Of a stretch of DNA of 64,000 nt, positions 32,450-41,681 are shown piece after piece (within the stretch, counting starts at the first letter, position 1; each line of letters begins with the position of its first letter). The notes under the pieces were generated by a model. It had not been told where the DNA came from. It worked only from the letters and a program-made list of their open reading frames with translations, and ran no database searches. A program made the translations under genes and the position numbers. The stretch comes from Halomicrobium urmianum. Lineage in GTDB: Archaea > Halobacteriota > Halobacteria > Halobacteriales > Haloarculaceae. The DNA is taken from contig NZ_CP084090.1 in assembly GCF_020217425.1 (NCBI RefSeq), positions 1,240,001-1,304,000 of the forward strand. Reading direction: 5' to 3'.

Positions 32450-33295
32450 CTAGCGTTCGACCGTCTCGGTACCCGTCCTGAAGGAGTAGTCCAGCGCGGA
32501 CGCCGAGTGGGTGAGCGACCCCATCGAGACCACGTCGACGCCCGTCGCCGCGTAGTCGGGGACGGACTCGACCGTGATCCCGCCGGAGGCCTCGGCCAGT
32601 ACCTCGCGGCCGAGGTCCGCGGCCGCATCGCGGAGCAGATCGACCGCCCGCTCCGTCTCTCCGGGCGTCACGTTGTCCAGCAGGACGACGTCCGCCCCCG
32701 CCCGCGCGGCCCGCGGCGCGTCGGCGGGCTCCTCGACCTCGACCTCCACCTTCGTCGCGAAGGAGGCCCGCTCGCGGAAGCGCTCGACGGCCCGCTTCAG
32801 GCCCAGTTCGGCGACGTGGTTGTCCTTGACCATCACCATGTGAGAGAGGTCCAGACGGTGGGTGTCGCCACCGCCCGCCGCGATCGCGCGCTTCTCGACG
32901 CCGCGCAGCCCCGGTGTCGTCTTGCGGGTGCCGGCGATGCGCACGTCGTCATCGACCGCGCGGGCCTCCGCCACCGCCTCGCGCGTCTTCGTCGCGACGC
33001 CGGAGGCGTGGCCGGCGACGTTGACGGCGACGCGCTCGCCTCGCAGGACCTCGCGGGCTGGCCCGTCGACGCGGAGGACGGCCTCGCCCGCGTCGACGGC
33101 CGCGCCGTTCTCGACCCGGTCGATCACGTCGACGCCGAGGTAATCGAAGACGGCCGCGGCGGCGTCCAGTCCCGCGGCGACGCCTTCCTCCTTCGCGACG
33201 AGTCGACCGGCGGTCGCCCCGGGTACCTGGTTGGTGACGTCGTGGTGGCCCAGGTCCTCGCGGAGCCAGTCCTCGATTTTCGAGTCGGGGATCAT
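32450..33295 (-). CDS. nadC: Nicotinate-nucleotide pyrophosphorylase (carboxylating)
   Basis: 281 aa. Motifs EDLGHHDVTN, AGTRKTTPGLRGVEKRA, GGGDTHRLDLSHMVMVKDNH and EASGGITVESVPDYA are diagnostic. It converts quinolinate and PRPP to nicotinate mononucleotide, CO2 and PPi, the third step of de novo NAD synthesis. It is the last gene of nadA-nadB-nadC, with a single base between the nadB stop and the nadC ATG. Confidence 0.96.
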   Translation of the reverse strand: MIPDSKIEDWLREDLGHHDVTNQVPGATAGRLVAKEEGVAAGLDAAAAVFDYLGVDVIDRVENGAAVDAGEAVLRVDGPAREVLRGERVAVNVAGHASGVATKTREAVAEARAVDDDVRIAGTRKTTPGLRGVEKRAIAAGGGDTHRLDLSHMVMVKDNHVAELGLKRAVERFRERASFATKVEVEVEEPADAPRAARAGADVVLLDNVTPGETERAVDLLRDAAADLGREVLAEASGGITVESVPDYAATGVDVVSMGSLTHSASALDYSFRTGTETVER

Positions 33296-33296
33296 C

Positions 33297-34931
33297 TCAG
33301 TCGGCCGTCGTCTCCGCCGCGTCCACGAGGTTGTGCGTGCCGACGGACTCGCCGTTCTCCGACGCGGCGCGGGCGACGAGCAGCGCGGTGACGCTCGCGT
33401 TCCGGAGCTCGTACAGCGACCGCGAGGTGCGCGTGCGGACGTAGGCGTCGACCTCGCCTTTCAGCCGCCGGAGGACGCCCTGGGCGCGCGCGAGGTCCTC
33501 CGGGTCGCGCCGCAGGCCGACGTACTCGTCCATCACCCGGCGCAGGCGGACGAACTTCTCGCGCGCGAAGTTGTCGGGCAGGTCCGGGTCGCGGTTCAGC
33601 AGGTCCGGCGACTCGACGACTTCGGGGTTTCGGCCGGCGGCGTCCTCCCCGGCCCGCAGCCCCCACACGAGCCCCTCCAGCAGGGACGTCGAGGCCAGTC
33701 GGTTGGCGCCGTGGACGCCGGTCCGCGAGCACTCGCCGACGGCGTAGAGGCGGTCCAGCGAGGCCCGGCCGCGGTCGTCGACGGCGACGCCGCCGCAGAG
33801 GAAGTGCTCCGCGGGCGCGACCGGGATGCCGGACTCCCAGTCGACGCCCCGCTCCTCGCACTTCGCCGCGAGGTCGGGGAACTCGTCGGCGAAGTCAAGC
33901 GGCGAGACACCGGAAGAGCGGAGCTCTTCCGAGCGTCGTCTCGCTTCGCTCGACGACACGTCCAGCACTACCTCGCCGGTGGCCTCGCGCTGCTCCTGGA
34001 CGGCCCGCGCGACCACGTCGCGGGGCGCCAGTTCGGCGTCCTCGTGGTAGTCGGGCATGAACCGCTCGCCACCGGGAGACTGCGTCTCCCGAGCCCCCGA
34101 GCCGCCGGGCTCGGAGACCTCGCCGTTCCGGAGGAGGGCGCCCTCGCCGCGGACGGCCTCGCTGACGAGGAACGGGCCCCCGTCACAGTCGGCCGCCTCG
34201 TCGCGCCCTGGATAGACGGTCGGGTGGAACTGCACGTACTCCATGTCCGCGACGTCGGCCCCGGCGAGCGCGGCCATCGCGACGCCGTCCCCGGTCGAGC
34301 CGTCGGGGTTGGTCGAGCGCGGGTAGCAGTCACCGATGCCGCCCGTCGCGAGGACGGTCGCGCCGGCGTAGGTCGGCGTCACCGCGCCGTCGCGCTCCAG
34401 CAGCGCGCCGTGGACTCTGCCCTCGTGGGTGATCAGGTCCAGCGCGGCCGTGTCGTCCCGGATCTCGACGCCCTCGTGGTCGTCGAGGTAGGTCAGGAAC
34501 GGGACGTGAATGTGCTTGCCCGTCGAGGCGTCGACGTGGAGGATGCGCGCCTCGTCGTGGGCGGCCTCGCGGCCGAAGTCCCACTCGCCGTCGCCCTCGG
34601 TGTCGAACTCCACGCCCAGCGTGTCGACGATGACGTCCCGCACGGCGTCATTGGCGTTCTCGACGAGCACGTCGACGGCGTCGGGGTCCGCGGTGTCGTC
34701 GGAGGCCGTCAGGATGTCGCGCTTGAACTGCTCGGGGTCGTCCCGGGCGACGGCGATGCCGCCCTGGGCCCACCACGAAGACGCGCCCGCCGGGCGAGTG
34801 GCCTTCGTGGCGACGGTGACGTCGTCGCCCTCACGCGCGGCGGCGAGTGCGGCCGCACACCCGGCGATGCCGGAACCCACGACGAGGACGTCCGTCTCCC
34901 GGTAGTCGTCGTAGTCCGCTGGTTCAGTCAT
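33297..34931 (-). CDS. nadB: L-aspartate oxidase, carrying two repeat-derived inserts
   Basis: 544 aa. VLVVGSGIAGCAAALAA binds FAD; SSWWAQGGIA, HVDASTGKHI, GERFMPDYHEDAEL and GVHGANRLASTSLLEGLV are succinate dehydrogenase/NadB family motifs. It oxidises aspartate to iminoaspartate for NadA. Two low-complexity stretches interrupt conserved segments: residues ~273-287 just before GERFMPDYHED (encoded by 34073-34114) and ~325-341 within the segment after VVLDV (encoded by 33911-33957). Both contain hairpin repeats and keep the frame. It is two bases from nadA. Confidence 0.95.
   Translation of the reverse strand: MTEPADYDDYRETDVLVVGSGIAGCAAALAAAREGDDVTVATKATRPAGASSWWAQGGIAVARDDPEQFKRDILTASDDTADPDAVDVLVENANDAVRDVIVDTLGVEFDTEGDGEWDFGREAAHDEARILHVDASTGKHIHVPFLTYLDDHEGVEIRDDTAALDLITHEGRVHGALLERDGAVTPTYAGATVLATGGIGDCYPRSTNPDGSTGDGVAMAALAGADVADMEYVQFHPTVYPGRDEAADCDGGPFLVSEAVRGEGALLRNGEVSEPGGSGARETQSPGGERFMPDYHEDAELAPRDVVARAVQEQREATGEVVLDVSSSEARRRSEELRSSGVSPLDFADEFPDLAAKCEERGVDWESGIPVAPAEHFLCGGVAVDDRGRASLDRLYAVGECSRTGVHGANRLASTSLLEGLVWGLRAGEDAAGRNPEVVESPDLLNRDPDLPDNFAREKFVRLRRVMDEYVGLRRDPEDLARAQGVLRRLKGEVDAYVRTRTSRSLYELRNASVTALLVARAASENGESVGTHNLVDAAETTAD
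33911..33957. repeat. Type I plus type II hairpin inside nadB
   Basis: CGGAAGAGC-gga-GCTCTTCCG at 33911-33931, then GTCGTC-TCGCTTCGCTC-GACGAC at 33935-33957. The second has the 11-nt type II loop (complement GAGCGAAGCGA). In frame; encodes residues ~325-341. Confidence 0.7.
34073..34114. repeat. Hairpin pair inside nadB (second site)
   Basis: CGGGAGAC-tgc-GTCTCCCG at 34073-34091 (8-bp stem, 3-nt loop) and CCGAGCC-gccg-GGCTCGG at 34097-34114 (7-bp stem). In frame; encodes the insert before GERFMPDYHED. Confidence 0.7.
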
Positions 34932-34933
34932 GG

Positions 34934-36070
34934 TCAGATCTCCAGCATGCGGTCGAGCGCGACCTGCGCCAGTTCCTTCTCCTCCGGCGCGACCTCGATG
35001 ACGTTGCGCTCGCGGCCCTCGAGCAGCTCCTCCAGCACCCAGCAGAGGTAGTTCGGGTCGATCTGGCGCATGGCGTTGCAGTCCATGCAGGCCTCGCCAC
35101 AGAGGGGCAACACCTCCACCTCGGGGTGCCAGCGGTCGAGGTGGTTGGTGAGGTGGATCTCGGTGCCGATGGCCCACGTCTCGCCGGGGTCGGCCGCTTC
35201 GACGGTCTCGGTGATCGTCGCCGTGGATCCGACGACGTCGGCGGCCTCGACGACCTCGCGGCGGCACTCGGGGTGGACCACGACGTTCGCGTCGGGGTGG
35301 TCCTCGCGGATCTGGGCGACGTGGTCCTCAGTGAAGCGCTCGTGGACCTGGCAGTAGCCCTCCCAGAGGATCACGTCGTTGTCGACGGCCTCGGCGGCGC
35401 TGACGCCCTCCGGGTCCCACGGGTCCCACTCGACGATCTCGTCCTCGATTCCGAGGCGGTGGGTCGTGTTCGTTCCCAGGTGCTTGTCCGGCAGGAACAG
35501 CACCGTGTCGCCCTTCTCGAAGGCGTACTCGAAGGCGTCAGCCGCGTTCGAGGAGGTGCAGACCAGCCCGCCCTGCTCGGCGCAGAAGGCCTTCAGGTCG
35601 GCGTAGCTGTTCATGTAGGTGATCGGGACGATCTCCTCGTCGTCGGCCAGCGCTCCGGTGAGCTCGGCCCACGCCGCGTCGACCTGCAGGGCCTCGGCCA
35701 TCCCGGCCATGGGACAGGAGGCCTCCATCGACGGCAGGATCACCGTCTGGTCGTCGTCCGTGATGATGTCCGCGGACTCGGCCATGAACGTCACGCCGCC
35801 GAAGATCACGTACTCGGCGTCGGCGTTCGCGGCCTCCTTCGAGAGCTGGTAGGAGTCGCCGACGAAGTCCGCGTGCTCGACGATCTCCCGGCGCTGGTAG
35901 TTGTGGCCGAGGATCACCACGTCGTCGCCGAGGTCGGCGAGCGCCGCCTCGATGCGCTCCGTTCGCTCGTCCTCTTCGAGCTCGCGGTATTCGGGCGGTA
36001 ACTGTTCCAGGTTGTCGTACTTGAAGAGACTCAGGTCCGTCTCGAACTGCGCTGTTTCCATTTCGGGCAT
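34934..36070 (-). CDS. nadA: Quinolinate synthase
   Basis: 378 aa. VVILGHNYQRREIVEHADFV opens the first of three pseudo-repeat domains. Cysteines in LVCTSSNA, VVHPECRREV and LPLCGEACMDCNAM include the three [4Fe-4S] ligands, and FLPDKHLGTNT is conserved. It condenses iminoaspartate with dihydroxyacetone phosphate to quinolinate and needs an anaerobically sensitive cluster. First gene of the operon. The ATG at 36070 could be replaced by the Met three codons later. Confidence 0.96.
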   Translation of the reverse strand: MPEMETAQFETDLSLFKYDNLEQLPPEYRELEEDERTERIEAALADLGDDVVILGHNYQRREIVEHADFVGDSYQLSKEAANADAEYVIFGGVTFMAESADIITDDDQTVILPSMEASCPMAGMAEALQVDAAWAELTGALADDEEIVPITYMNSYADLKAFCAEQGGLVCTSSNAADAFEYAFEKGDTVLFLPDKHLGTNTTHRLGIEDEIVEWDPWDPEGVSAAEAVDNDVILWEGYCQVHERFTEDHVAQIREDHPDANVVVHPECRREVVEAADVVGSTATITETVEAADPGETWAIGTEIHLTNHLDRWHPEVEVLPLCGEACMDCNAMRQIDPNYLCWVLEELLEGRERNVIEVAPEEKELAQVALDRMLEI

Positions 36071-36113
36071 GGGTGTGGTCCTCCGGTAGGTAGCTAGGGG
36101 TCGAAGTGCCTGT

Positions 36114-36134
36114 TTGAAAAAATTTTGTGTTCAA
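36114..36134 (-). promoter_or_regulatory. AT-rich inverted repeat upstream of nadA
   Basis: TTGAA-N11-TTCAA with an A/T-rich centre, 44 bp before the nadA ATG and overlapping the likely TATA region. It may be an operator for a NAD-responsive regulator or just the promoter element. Confidence 0.35.
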
Positions 36135-36304
36135 TAGGGCCCTGTGGTGGAGAGGAGGGTGTCTGTCGGGACGGTTGGTCGTCACTGTTTTGTGATACTG
36201 CTTGTCATGGGTCGCCGTACGACCGGAGCGGCGTCCTGTCGCGTCAGTTGCACCGGGCGATTCGGGCGGTGCGCCGACCGGTTCCCGCCGATCGCCTCCC
36301 GAGA

Positions 36305-36484
36305 CCGCGCTCACTTCGTTCGCGCGGACGCCGGAGGACGGACGGAGTGAGTCCTCCGAGCCCAGCCTCGTGATTCGAGAGACCGAAGGTCTCTCGTCAT
36401 CTGCTCACGGGCGCGAAGCGCCCGTTCGCACGGTTCGCGGGACGGAGTCCCGCGCTCATCACGAGAGGCGCGATGCGCCTCTCG
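36305..36484. repeat. Hairpin array before hmgA: two type II and four type I copies
   Basis: Type II: CCGCGC-TCACTTCGTTC-GCGCGG at 36305-36327 and CGGAGGAC-GGACGGAGTGA-GTCCTCCG at 36332-36358. Type I: CGAGAGACC-gaa-GGTCTCTCG at 36376-36396; ACGGGCGC-gaa-GCGCCCGT at 36407-36425; GCGGGAC-gga-GTCCCGC at 36437-36453; CGAGAGGCGC-gat-GCGCCTCTCG at 36462-36484. All stems are perfect. Confidence 0.8.
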
Positions 36485-36554
36485 AACGACTTCGCTCGGC
36501 TGGACGCCGGACCGCAAGAGCAACTGTTAGGGGACCCGGTCGCCACCAACGGGT

Positions 36555-37772
36555 ATGACCGAGACGGACGCGGACGACCTCGCGGAGCGGGTCCGCGAGG
36601 GGAAGCTGCGACTCTACGAGCTGGAGGACCACGCGGACGCCGAGACGGCCGCGGCGGCGCGCCGGCGCCTGCTGGCCGAAGAAACCGGTGCGGATCTGGA
36701 CGCCGTGGGCGACTACGCGTTCGACGCTGACGATGCGGAGTCGAACGTCGAGAACATGGTCGGCGCGGCGCAGGTCCCGATGGGCGTGGTCGGCCCGCTG
36801 CCGGTCGACGGCAGCGCCGCCGAGGGCGAGCACTACCTCCCGCTGGCGACGACGGAGGGCGCGCTCCTGGCCAGTGTCAACCGCGGCGCGAGCGCCATCC
36901 GGACGGCGGGCGGCGCCACCGCGGAGGTCCTCAAGTCCGGGATGACCCGGGCGCCCGTGTTCAAGGTCGACGACGTGCGCGAGGCCGGCGAGGTCTCGTC
37001 CTGGGCGCGCGGGAACGTCGACCGCCTGGCGGAGGCGGCCGAGGCGACCACCAGCCACGGCGAGCTACAGGACGTGACGCCCTACGTCGTCGGCGACAGC
37101 GTCTTCCTCCGCTTCGCTTACGACACGAAGGACGCCATGGGGATGAACATGGCCACCATCGCGACGGAGGCCGCCTGCGAGGTGGTCGAGGCCGAGACGC
37201 CCGCGGACCTCGTGGCGCTGTCGGGCAACCTCTGCAACGACAAGAAGCCCGCCGCCATCAACGCCATCGAGGGCCGCGGCCGGACCGTCGCCGCGGACGT
37301 CCTCATCCCCCACGAGCAGGTCGAGGCGGGGCTGGACACGACGACGGAGGCCATCGTCGAGGCCAACACCCGCAAGAACCTGATCGGCTCCGCGAAGGCC
37401 GGCGCGCTGGGGTTCAACGCCCACGCCGCCAACGTCGTCGCCGCGACCTTCCTGGCGACGGGCCAGGACGCCGCCCAGGTCGTCGAGGGAGCCAACGCCA
37501 TGACCACCGTCGACGAGCGCGAGGAAGGGCTGTACGCCTCCGTGACGCTCCCGTCGCTCGAGGTGGGCACCGTCGGCGGCGGCACGTCGCTGCCCACCCA
37601 GTCCGAGGGTCTCGAGATCCTGGGCTACGGCGGCGGCGGCGACCCGCCCGGGAGCAACGCCGACGCGCTCGCCGAGGTCATCGCCGCGGGCGCGCTGGCG
37701 GGCGAACTCTCCCTGCTGGCCGCCCTCTCCTCCCGACACCTCTCCAGCGCCCACGCGGACCTCGGGCGGTGA
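36555..37772 (+). CDS. hmgA: Hydroxymethylglutaryl-CoA reductase (NADPH)
   Basis: 405 aa, class I size. ENMVGAAQVPMGVVGPLPVD, TTEGALLASVNRGA (catalytic Glu), DAMGMNM, GNLCNDKKPAAIN (catalytic Lys and Asn) and the C-terminal SSRHLSSAH region are all present. It makes mevalonate, the committed step to archaeal isoprenoid membrane lipids, carotenoids and retinal, and is the target of statins. The hairpin array ends ~70 bp upstream. The promoter is not obvious because that DNA is very GC-rich. Confidence 0.96.
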   Translation: MTETDADDLAERVREGKLRLYELEDHADAETAAAARRRLLAEETGADLDAVGDYAFDADDAESNVENMVGAAQVPMGVVGPLPVDGSAAEGEHYLPLATTEGALLASVNRGASAIRTAGGATAEVLKSGMTRAPVFKVDDVREAGEVSSWARGNVDRLAEAAEATTSHGELQDVTPYVVGDSVFLRFAYDTKDAMGMNMATIATEAACEVVEAETPADLVALSGNLCNDKKPAAINAIEGRGRTVAADVLIPHEQVEAGLDTTTEAIVEANTRKNLIGSAKAGALGFNAHAANVVAATFLATGQDAAQVVEGANAMTTVDEREEGLYASVTLPSLEVGTVGGGTSLPTQSEGLEILGYGGGGDPPGSNADALAEVIAAGALAGELSLLAALSSRHLSSAHADLGR

Positions 37773-37975
37773 TCGGTCCGTCCTGACGGCCTTCGATTAC
37801 TTTCGGCCTCCTCGGACGACGCCGTACGGGCGCGTTGCCGTCCGTCGCCCGCCACAGTGACGCATCTCCGACACTTTCACTTTCACCGCGCGGACGTGGC
37901 CGTTTCTTTTGTCGGTCCCGCGAGTAGTCTCGGGCGGCGTCCGCCGGTCAGCACCCGCGGGCGCCCCCACCACCC

Positions 37976-38233
37976 ATGCGCTCTCCGCATCAGTCCTCCG
38001 ACCGGACGGTACAGCACGTAGCGCCCGAGGCCGACCGCAGGGAGGCCTCGGGACGGGCGAGCGGGAGTGAGCGAAGCGAACGGCACGCGAGCCCCGCGGA
38101 CGAGTCGTCGGACTGCGACGACGCTCCGTCGGACCGGCTGGCCCTCGCCCGCCGACTGCTGAGAGTGGCGAAACTGCTGGCGACCACGCTCGCGGCGCTC
38201 GTCGGCGTCGCGAGGACGCTGGGCCTCCTGTGA
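37976..38233 (+). CDS. Doubtful 85-aa small protein with a C-terminal hydrophobic segment
   Basis: It begins MRSPHQSSDRTVQHVAPEAD. The middle (EASGRASGSERSERHASP) is simply the translation of a type II hairpin and its tail at 38024-38090. The C-terminal ~30 residues (RLALARRLLRVAKLLATTLA) could form an amphipathic or membrane helix. I know no homologue. Either it is a real small membrane protein that has absorbed a repeat, or a chance frame. Confidence 0.3.
   Translation: MRSPHQSSDRTVQHVAPEADRREASGRASGSERSERHASPADESSDCDDAPSDRLALARRLLRVAKLLATTLAALVGVARTLGLL
38024..38052. repeat. Type II hairpin with conserved tail
   Basis: CCCGAGGCC-GACCGCAGGGA-GGCCTCGGG: 9-bp stem, 11-nt loop. It is followed by GCGAGCGGGAGTGAGCGAAG, nearly identical to the tail at 8967-8990. 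Confidence 0.75.
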
Positions 38234-38274
38234 CGCACGGAACCTTTTCGGCGGTGCCCGTCCTCCGCTCCCGC

Positions 38275-38679
38275 ATGGACGCGGACGTCCGCCAGTACGG
38301 TCTCTTCGTGCTCTCCGGCCTGGTCGCGCCGGTGGCCACCGTGATCGCCACCCTCGCGATCGGGAACGCCTTCGACGTCCCGTCGTTCTACGTGATCTTC
38401 GCCCTCTTCGCCGTCCCGCTGCTGGGCCTCGGGACCGCCTACGTCGTGGGCGTCCGCACCGCCGGCCTGCCGGCGCCCGACTGGCTCCCCATCGGCGGCA
38501 CGAGGCGCTTCCGCGACGAGATTCCCGAACGCTACCACGAGGAGTTCGCCGTCGAGACGCTCAATCAGGAACGTGAGCCGGAGAACCCCCGGACCGCGAA
38601 GTTCCTCGTGTACTACCTCGTCTACCTCGCCGCCGTCCCCGTCCACGCCGCGCTGCTGATCGTCCTGTTCAGCATCTGA
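38275..38679 (+). CDS. Haloarchaeal membrane protein, function unknown
   Basis: 134 aa with three hydrophobic segments (about residues 8-28, 36-58 and 108-132) and a soluble loop (RRFRDEIPERYHEEFAVETL). It starts MDADVRQYGLFVLSGLVAPV. It is recognisable as a conserved haloarchaeal hypothetical. No motif suggests transport or catalysis. It ends 24 bp before the convergent zinc-finger gene. Confidence 0.75.
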   Translation: MDADVRQYGLFVLSGLVAPVATVIATLAIGNAFDVPSFYVIFALFAVPLLGLGTAYVVGVRTAGLPAPDWLPIGGTRRFRDEIPERYHEEFAVETLNQEREPENPRTAKFLVYYLVYLAAVPVHAALLIVLFSI

Positions 38680-38702
38680 GGCGGCGGGGTCGCACCGCGG
38701 CG

Positions 38703-39227
38703 TCAGAGCAGGCGATACGTGCCGCCGCTCTCCGTCGCGCGGCCCCGCCGGACGAGTTTCTCCAGCGCGTCCGCCGTGTACTCCGCGGGGACGCCCCGCT
38801 CGGCGGCGTAGTCGACGACGGCCTCGCGGTCGGGCGCGTCCAGTTCACGGAGCGCCGACAGGACCGTCTCCTTGCGGCTCTGGCTCCCACCGGCCCCCTG
38901 CTCCGCTCGCTCGTCCGCCGCGGCGACCGATTCGGCGTCGACTCCGGACGCCTCCAGGTACTCCTCGTCGTCCGGCCCGGCCTCGTCGACGCGCTCTTCC
39001 ATCTCCGCGAACGAGTCCAGCTCCGCGAAGGCCTCGCCCTGATCCTGGCGGTTGGCGAGCATCGACGCCCGCACCTCCCGGGCGTGGTCCTCGTCGTCCG
39101 TCTCCACGAACTTCCGGCGCTTCTCGTACCCGCGGCGCTTCCCGCAGCGGGGACACTGGGTCGTCTCGGACCGCCCCTCGATGATCCACAGCGCCGAACA
39201 CTCGCCGCAACCCACGACCGCGTACAT
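38703..39227 (-). CDS. Zinc-ribbon/winged-helix protein (DUF5817)
   Basis: 174 aa. The N-terminus MYAVVGCGECSALWIIEG and TTQCPRCGKRR give two CxxC pairs (about residues 7-10 and 25-28), a zinc ribbon. A charged helical linker follows, and the C-terminal ~60 residues (SALRELDAPDREAVVDYAAE, then YTADALEKLVRRGRATESGG) form a winged helix. It is a likely nucleic-acid-binding regulator, common in haloarchaea. The target is unknown. Confidence 0.8.
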   Translation of the reverse strand: MYAVVGCGECSALWIIEGRSETTQCPRCGKRRGYEKRRKFVETDDEDHAREVRASMLANRQDQGEAFAELDSFAEMEERVDEAGPDDEEYLEASGVDAESVAAADERAEQGAGGSQSRKETVLSALRELDAPDREAVVDYAAERGVPAEYTADALEKLVRRGRATESGGTYRLL

Positions 39228-39660
39228 GTCACGTATCCCTACCTCTGCCGGGCTGTTCACCCTTTCGTCCCAGGGGTTACAGACCGCGGCAGATCCTGGC
39301 ATAGCGGCGTGAACAACCAGAAAGCCCCCGTCCGCTCGATGGCTGCGACTCGCTGCGGTCCTCACTTCGTTGTCGTTCGAAAGACGCCAGCGGCGTCTTT
39401 CGTGATCGCGAGAGAGTCGTCCGAAAGAGCGCCCAGCGCTCTTTCGTGATCGCGAGAGATCGAAGCTCTCTCGGACGACTTCGCTCTCTCGAACGACGGT
39501 CCTTGCGTCGCCTCGCTCATCGAGCGGACGGCCCCTTTCAGTCCCGCCCGATGCCGGCTGGCCAACCGACTACGGGCGGGACTTTCTGGTTGTTCGCAGT
39601 TGTAGCGGTTGTCCCGGGGCTCGCACAATCCCTTAGTCACGCCGTTACGTCACCAGTGCC
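39228..39660. other. 433-bp gap filled by a MITE-like hairpin element
   Basis: Apart from the short promoters of the flanking divergent genes, the gap is the element at 39311-39595. No gene is visible. Confidence 0.6.
39311..39595. mobile_element. MITE-like element with inverted ends and internal hairpins
   Basis: GAACAACCAGAAAG at 39311-39324 is repeated exactly inverted at 39582-39595, bounding 285 bp. Inside are CGAAAGACGCC-agc-GGCGTCTTTCG (39378-39402), CGAAAGAGCGC-cca-GCGCTCTTTCG (39422-39446) and CGAGAGATC-gaa-GCTCTCTCG (39453-39473, one mismatch). The spacer TGATCGCGAGAGA follows each of the first two. There is no coding capacity. A shorter relative with similar ends lies at 58653-58843. 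Confidence 0.6.
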
Positions 39661-39999
39661 ATGGAGGAAGTTCCACACGCGACCCGGGAGACGGTCGAGG
39701 CGGTCGAGGGCGTCCACCTCACGCAACTGGCCGTGGGCGAGCGCATGAGCGTCCAGCACTTCCACTTCGAGCCGGGCGCCGGCGTCCCCGAGCACAGTCA
39801 CCGCCACGAGCAGGTGGGGTACGTGGATCAGGGGACGCTCACCTTCGCCGTCGACGGCGAGGAGTTCACCGTCGGGCCGGGCGACTCGTACGTGATCCCC
39901 GGCGACGAGCCCCACAGCGCGGAGAACCGCGGCGAGGAGCCGGTCAGCGGCGTCGACGTGTTCAGCCCGCCGCGCGAGGATCCGGACTGGATGGACTGA
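39661..39999 (+). CDS. Cupin-domain protein
   Basis: 112 aa. The cupin motifs are FEPGAGVPEHSHRHEQVGYV (G-x5-HxHxxxxE region) and PGDSYVIPGDEPHSAENRG, giving a metal site of three His and one Glu. Single-domain cupins may be isomerases, dioxygenases or sensors; nothing here narrows it. It starts 66 bp after the MITE-like element, so its promoter must lie within or next to that element's edge (ATCCCTTAGT near 39627-39636 is a candidate box). Confidence 0.85.
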   Translation: MEEVPHATRETVEAVEGVHLTQLAVGERMSVQHFHFEPGAGVPEHSHRHEQVGYVDQGTLTFAVDGEEFTVGPGDSYVIPGDEPHSAENRGEEPVSGVDVFSPPREDPDWMD

Positions 40000-40085
40000 A
40001 CGGCCGGGCGGCTCTGCGTTGCTATCGGGGAGCGCCAGAGAAGAAAACGACGGCGGTTCCGCGGGTTACGAGGCTTCGAGGTCCT

Positions 40086-41363
<1,278 letters not shown>

Positions 41364-41681
41364 GGTCGAAGCATTACGACAGTTGCCTAAAGGACTGCCG
41401 CTTCCATCGTGGTATGTGACTGAATGACGCCCCCGATAGTCGACGAGACAGGCCCCAGGATTGGAAGATCATGCAGTAATCCGGGGCCGATCACCGTAGC
41501 AAGTTTACGAACGTACACCGTACCTGTCAGCCGAGTGCCACGGGCCGTTCGCGGGGGCTCGCCGGGGAACGTCTCGATGCGCGCGCCCGTGTCGTTCCCG
41601 AAGGCACGGCCACGGGGCCGGCGACGGATCTCCCCCGATCGCTGACGCCAGTCACTTCATCGGCACGCGCGAACGGCCAGT
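41364..41681. other. 318-bp divergent intergenic region, no gene seen
   Basis: Contains the icd promoter on the left and an AT-richer stretch (41470-41530) in the middle. No ORF with family features and no strong repeat was found. Confidence 0.5.

Larger units (their letters stand above)
36071..36554. other. 484-bp intergenic region: nad promoter plus a hairpin array
   Basis: The left 80 bp hold the AT-rich nad promoter region with an imperfect inverted repeat at 36114-36134. The right part (36305-36484) is packed with hairpin repeats. No gene fits in either strand. Confidence 0.6.
37773..38274. other. 500-bp gap containing a hairpin element and one doubtful small ORF
   Basis: An AT-richer patch near 37870-37915 could hold a promoter (ctttt…gtcgg). 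A type II hairpin lies at 38024-38052. The only ORF of note is at 37976-38233, described separately. Confidence 0.5.

Noticed and set aside
37797-38646. Minus-strand frames opposite the 38275-38679 membrane protein gene and its upstream gap.
   Set aside because: They are antisense to a gene with clear hydrophobic segments and have Arg/Ser-rich compositions without motifs.
36305-39595. Hairpin clusters considered as CRISPR arrays.
   Set aside because: Stem sequences differ between neighbouring hairpins, spacing is irregular and there is no constant direct repeat with unique spacers.
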